A stretch of 9,648 bases of DNA from CAZZKJ01 sp964654695 (GTDB taxonomy: Bacteria; Krumholzibacteriota; Krumholzibacteriia; WVZY01). The translations under genes were made by a program, and so were the position numbers. Shown here in pieces: positions 6,782-9,648 of the stretch. The notes under the pieces were generated by a model. That model was not told the DNA's origin, made no database searches, and saw only the letters and a list, made by a program, of their open reading frames with translations. Numbering within the stretch: the stretch's first letter is position 1; the number at the start of each line of letters is the position of its first letter. Location: assembly GCA_964654695.1 (NCBI GenBank), contig CAZZKJ010000066.1:1-9648 (forward strand), given 5' to 3'.

Positions 6782-7458
6782 AAAGCAACCGCAAAATACC
6801 CGCCTCCGAAAAATCCCACACATCCCGCAACCGGGAAAAAAGACGCGTACTGGGATTAATAGATATATTATCCGGGGTTTTTCCCGATGCCAAATGCGCA
6901 CTTCGATTTTCCAACCCGCTGGAACTGCTCATCGCCACTATTCTGGCTTCTCAGTGCACGGATAAAAAAGTCAACGAAGTTACTTTAGAGCTTTTCAAGA
7001 AATATCGTTCTGCGGAAGATTTTATAAAAACCCGGAACAAGACTTTAGAACAAGAGATTAGAAGCACGGGATTTTTTCGAAATAAGACCAGAAGTATAAA
7101 AAAATGCTGCGCCACCCTGGTGGAAAAGCACGGCGGCGTAGTACCGGGAACCATGGAGGAACTGACGGCTTTAGGAGGAGTGGGCAGAAAAACCGCCAAC
7201 GTCGTGCTTGGAAACGCTTACGGAATACCCGGAATAATAGTGGACACCCATGTACTCAGGCTCTCGAAGCGCATGGGCCTCAGTGAAAGCGCGAAGCCGG
7301 CGAAAGTCGAACAAGATTTAATGACTATAGTGCCCAAACAGGAATGGACACATTTCTCGCACCTTTTGGCGGAACACGGAAGAAGCTGGTGTTCGGCAAG
7401 AAAGCCTCTTTGCGATGGATGCCCTGCGGCGCATCTTTGCCCCAAGATCATAGATTGA
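6778..7458 (+). CDS. nth: Endonuclease III (DNA glycosylase/AP lyase)
   Basis: A 226-residue HhH-GPD glycosylase that removes oxidised pyrimidines and nicks the resulting abasic site. SQCTD (58-62) fits the family's glutamine that enters the DNA helix. The hairpin GGVGRKTA (133-140) carries the catalytic Lys138, and VDTHV (155-159) carries the catalytic Asp156. The [4Fe-4S] loop is complete with Cys205-x6-Cys212-x2-Cys215-x5-Cys221. It is slightly longer than the 211-residue E. coli enzyme because of a basic, probably disordered N-terminal tail of about 20 residues. The start ATG overlaps the polX stop as ATGA (6778-6781), and GAGGG (6769-6773) lies 4 bases upstream, so translation is likely coupled. 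PolX could fill the gap Nth leaves after end processing. Last gene of the plus-strand group. Confidence 0.96.
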   Translation: MKSNRKIPASEKSHTSRNREKRRVLGLIDILSGVFPDAKCALRFSNPLELLIATILASQCTDKKVNEVTLELFKKYRSAEDFIKTRNKTLEQEIRSTGFFRNKTRSIKKCCATLVEKHGGVVPGTMEELTALGGVGRKTANVVLGNAYGIPGIIVDTHVLRLSKRMGLSESAKPAKVEQDLMTIVPKQEWTHFSHLLAEHGRSWCSARKPLCDGCPAAHLCPKIID

Positions 7459-7477
7459 TTGAAATCAGCCGTACGAT
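7459..7477. other. Short convergent gap between nth and sppA, no clear terminator
   Basis: Only 19 bases separate the two stop codons of genes pointing at each other. A 6-bp inverted pair (atagat at 7450-7455 and atctat at 7476-7481) spans the junction but is A+T-rich, weak, and lacks a T-tract. The 3' ends of the two transcripts therefore probably overlap. Confidence 0.4.
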
Positions 7478-9205
7478 CTATCTGATAATGAGCGGATCCA
7501 TCAAGCGCGTTTCCCCGGGCGCCAAGGCGCTCATGCTTAGCATTTCATCCTGAAGAAGCCGGTAAACAACAGCTCTAAACGCAGAGCTTAATCCATTCCC
7601 GCCAAACAGTTCGGATATTATCCCCCTGGTCTGTGGATAGTGCAAAACGGTTACTCTTTCATCTTTGGGAATATCCGCCATGGTTTTGGCCAGTCCGACC
7701 GCATCTTCCAGCCCGCCCAATTCATCGATCAATCCGTTCTCTTTGGCCTGTCTTCCCGTCCAAATTCGTCCCTGGGCGAGCTTGTCGAGCTGTTCCGGAG
7801 TCATGCCGCGGTGCTTGCAAATATCATCGAACCAGACATTGAAAACTTCCCAATGGTTCTGCTCGAAGCGCGTTCTTTCTTCCCGGGTGAAATCCCTGTC
7901 CGAGGAGTATAAAAGAGCCATAGGACCTTTAGTCACGTGGTCATGTGTGATACCCAGTTTGTCATTGAGACCTCTGGTGTTGAATTTAGCCGCTATGGAA
8001 CCGATGGAACCGGTTATGGTGGCCGGATCGGCCATGAGCTTATTCGCGCAATAAGCGATATCATATCCTCCCGACGCCGCCACATCGACCATGGATACAA
8101 CCACAGGTTTCATCTTCGATAGACGCTCGACTTCATGGGCTATAAGGCCGCTGGCCAGGCCCTCACCTCCGCGGCTGTCCACTCTGAAAACCACCGCCTT
8201 TATATCTTTATCCAGCCGAGCCCTGTTCAAGTCAGCCACTACCGTCTCATGTCCCATCATCGTCCCCAGGAGCGGATGGACCTGGCTTTTCCGCCCGCCG
8301 ATAATTCCCTGGGCATGAATGACGGCAATCTTCTGCTTGCCCTTGAATCCCAGGTCTTCCGCTTTTTCTTTTGCATAACGAGACTGCGTCACGAAACGCG
8401 GCTTGTCATCCTTATCCTGTTTAAGTTGATCCTCCAAATCCTGGAAAAAGGCGACCCTGTCTATCAATCCCGCATCTCTTGCTTCTTCAGTACTAAAAAG
8501 AGCGTGCCGCATGCAATCGACGATTTTTTCTTCGGACAGTCCTCTGCCTTGTGAAATTGCCTGCATACCCATGTCCCAAACTTCTTCCAGTATCCAACCG
8601 TACATCTCCCTGGATTCAGGAGATAAATCGCTGCGCGTCACCATTTCAGCAGCGCTTTTATAATCTTTTATTTTATGCAGATTGACTTTGATTCCAAGTT
8701 TTTCCAGGGAGCCGCTCAAGTGTTCTGAGGTCAATGACAACCCCGTAAAATAGAAATATCCATTGCTCGGCATGTATATGGAATCGCATGATGACGCCAG
8801 GAATAAAGCATTCCTGTCCATGGCGTCGCTGAAAGCATATACAGGTTTGCCGGCAGCCCTCACTTTGCGAACGGCCTCGCGGATTTCCTGGAATGCGGCC
8901 ATGCCTCCGTTATTGCTCATCGACACCTTGAGAATAACGCCGTCTATCCGCTTGTCCACGCGCGCCTTCATGAGGTTATTGAGGATTCTATTCAAAGTTT
9001 CAGGCTTACCGCCCAGCATGGACGATATGCCGCTTCCAGGAGGATCATACTCCGGCAGATTTCCATAGATATCTACAACCAGGTACGAATGATCCTTGAT
9101 CTTGGATTTCTTGCCGAGCTTCATTTTAACGCCCAATCCTGCGGCCGCCAGCAGAAACACGATCGCCAGAAACGATGCGAAAAAAATCCTGAAAAATTGT
9201 TTCAT
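7478..9205 (-). CDS. sppA: Signal peptide peptidase SppA, long (67K-type) form, family S49
   Basis: A 575-residue inner-membrane serine protease that degrades cleaved signal peptides. One N-terminal span (about 4-27) anchors it, with the body outside the cytoplasm. It has the tandem-domain layout of the E. coli enzyme, where Lys and Ser come from different halves. The catalytic Lys is Lys183 in DYKSAAEM (181-188), and the nucleophile is Ser378 in VAASGGY (375-381). The 195-residue distance is close to that in E. coli SppA. DPATITGSIG (393-402) is the typical stretch after the serine. The usual SPGG motif of the second half is SRGG (344-347) followed by Glu, so a conserved proline is lost; AGC CGC GGA GGT can be read directly in the sequence. 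The start is backed by agggagg (9213-9219 on the reverse strand), 7 bases upstream. The partial gene behind it on the same strand ends 59 bases before, so both may share a transcript. Confidence 0.93.
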   Translation of the reverse strand: MKQFFRIFFASFLAIVFLLAAAGLGVKMKLGKKSKIKDHSYLVVDIYGNLPEYDPPGSGISSMLGGKPETLNRILNNLMKARVDKRIDGVILKVSMSNNGGMAAFQEIREAVRKVRAAGKPVYAFSDAMDRNALFLASSCDSIYMPSNGYFYFTGLSLTSEHLSGSLEKLGIKVNLHKIKDYKSAAEMVTRSDLSPESREMYGWILEEVWDMGMQAISQGRGLSEEKIVDCMRHALFSTEEARDAGLIDRVAFFQDLEDQLKQDKDDKPRFVTQSRYAKEKAEDLGFKGKQKIAVIHAQGIIGGRKSQVHPLLGTMMGHETVVADLNRARLDKDIKAVVFRVDSRGGEGLASGLIAHEVERLSKMKPVVVSMVDVAASGGYDIAYCANKLMADPATITGSIGSIAAKFNTRGLNDKLGITHDHVTKGPMALLYSSDRDFTREERTRFEQNHWEVFNVWFDDICKHRGMTPEQLDKLAQGRIWTGRQAKENGLIDELGGLEDAVGLAKTMADIPKDERVTVLHYPQTRGIISELFGGNGLSSAFRAVVYRLLQDEMLSMSALAPGETRLMDPLIIR

Positions 9206-9264
9206 CGGATTGCCTCCCTTTCGATATCATTACGTACGGCAAAATCCATTGATATGTTCCGTGA

Positions 9265-9648
9265 TTATTCTATAAGTCCCTTTTCATGGAGCAGCTTTTC
9301 CACGTCCAGCAGGCAATGGGTTTTGTTCATGCTTTCCGGTCCTATCGCACCCCATATGTACTGTCCTTTCATCTGCAGAGCGATGGACTGGGGAGCGATA
9401 CCGGGATCTTCAATGTGGTAAGTGCCGTCCAAAATTTTAACGTTTTTCTTTTCTTTTTTAATGAAGGAAATATAATTATCCAGCATTCCGGTCGTATTTT
9501 TTTCATTTTCAGTTTCGATTATAAAAAGTTTGTACTTCAAGCCTTCGGTTTCGCCGCCCGTCACTTTATAGTCAATGATAAAAACGGAATGAAGGAACTC
9601 GTGTCCCAGGAATCTCTTGGTCGTATATCTCTCGGAATGCAGTACGCG
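9265..9648 (-). CDS. Partial protein of uncertain family, possibly DUF6599-like (C-terminal 127 residues)
   Basis: The reading frame is open from the right edge to a TAA at 9265-9267, giving 127 residues of a C-terminus whose start lies outside the window. A GTG at 9562-9564 is only an internal valine: the frame continues upstream with protein-like sequence (HEFLHSVFIIDYKVTGGE). Visible features are an alternating beta-strand-like pattern, KYKLFIIETENEKNTTGMLD, a Lys-rich segment (FIKKEKKNVKI), then QMKGQYIWGAIG near the end. This pattern of a strand, helix and a 'gkyvvGv.g' strand recalls DUF6599 proteins, but I hold that only weakly. There are no cysteines forming a motif, no membrane span and no catalytic signature in the visible part. 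It lies 59 bases upstream of sppA on the same strand, suggesting co-transcription. Coding status is likely; function unknown. Confidence 0.72.
   Translation of the reverse strand, partial: RVLHSERYTTKRFLGHEFLHSVFIIDYKVTGGETEGLKYKLFIIETENEKNTTGMLDNYISFIKKEKKNVKILDGTYHIEDPGIAPQSIALQMKGQYIWGAIGPESMNKTHCLLDVEKLLHEKGLIE

Noticed and set aside
9265..9564. Complete 99-residue gene starting at GTG 9562-9564
   Set aside because: The same frame continues open and protein-like up to the right edge, so this is the end of a longer gene.

Overview
The window reads as an ordinary chromosomal stretch from a Gram-negative-type anaerobe of medium G+C content. The anaerobic lifestyle is inferred from a fused NfnA-NfnB flavoprotein (electron bifurcation between NADH, NADPH and ferredoxin) next to a rubrerythrin-like diiron protein. 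The long, double-domain SppA fits a bacterium with secreted proteins and probably an outer membrane. I cannot name the phylum from sequence alone. There is no sign of phage, transposon, CRISPR or tRNA/rRNA genes.

Layout: positions 1-172 are G+C-rich (about 68% over the first 150 bases) and hold a 30-bp imperfect direct repeat with a 96-bp period. A minus-strand gene (173-1777) encodes a polytopic GT-C/PMT-like (GT39-type) glycosyltransferase. A 186-bp divergent intergenic region follows and carries a good extended -10 promoter for the plus strand. Next come four tightly packed plus-strand genes: the fused nfnA-nfnB (1964-4360), a rubrerythrin-like protein with N-terminal CxxC ribbons (4391-5023), PolX-type DNA polymerase with a PHP domain (5042-6781), and endonuclease III (6778-7458, overlapping polX by 4 bases). 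Two minus-strand genes converge on them: sppA (7478-9205), and upstream of it a partial gene of uncertain identity (9265-9648, running off the right edge).

The four plus-strand genes look like one operon, with gaps of 30 and 18 bases and a 4-base overlap. Together they join reductant balancing (Nfn), peroxide or oxygen detoxification (rubrerythrin-like) and base excision repair (PolX plus Nth). An oxidative-stress/repair theme is a reasonable inference, not proof. All catalytic and metal-binding residues I could check in Nfn, PolX, Nth and SppA are present. The one clear departure is an SPGG-to-SRGG change in the SppA Ser-protease half. I see no convincing wholly new system. The best leads are the operon grouping, the double-ribbon rubrerythrin, the SppA substitution and the left-edge repeat.
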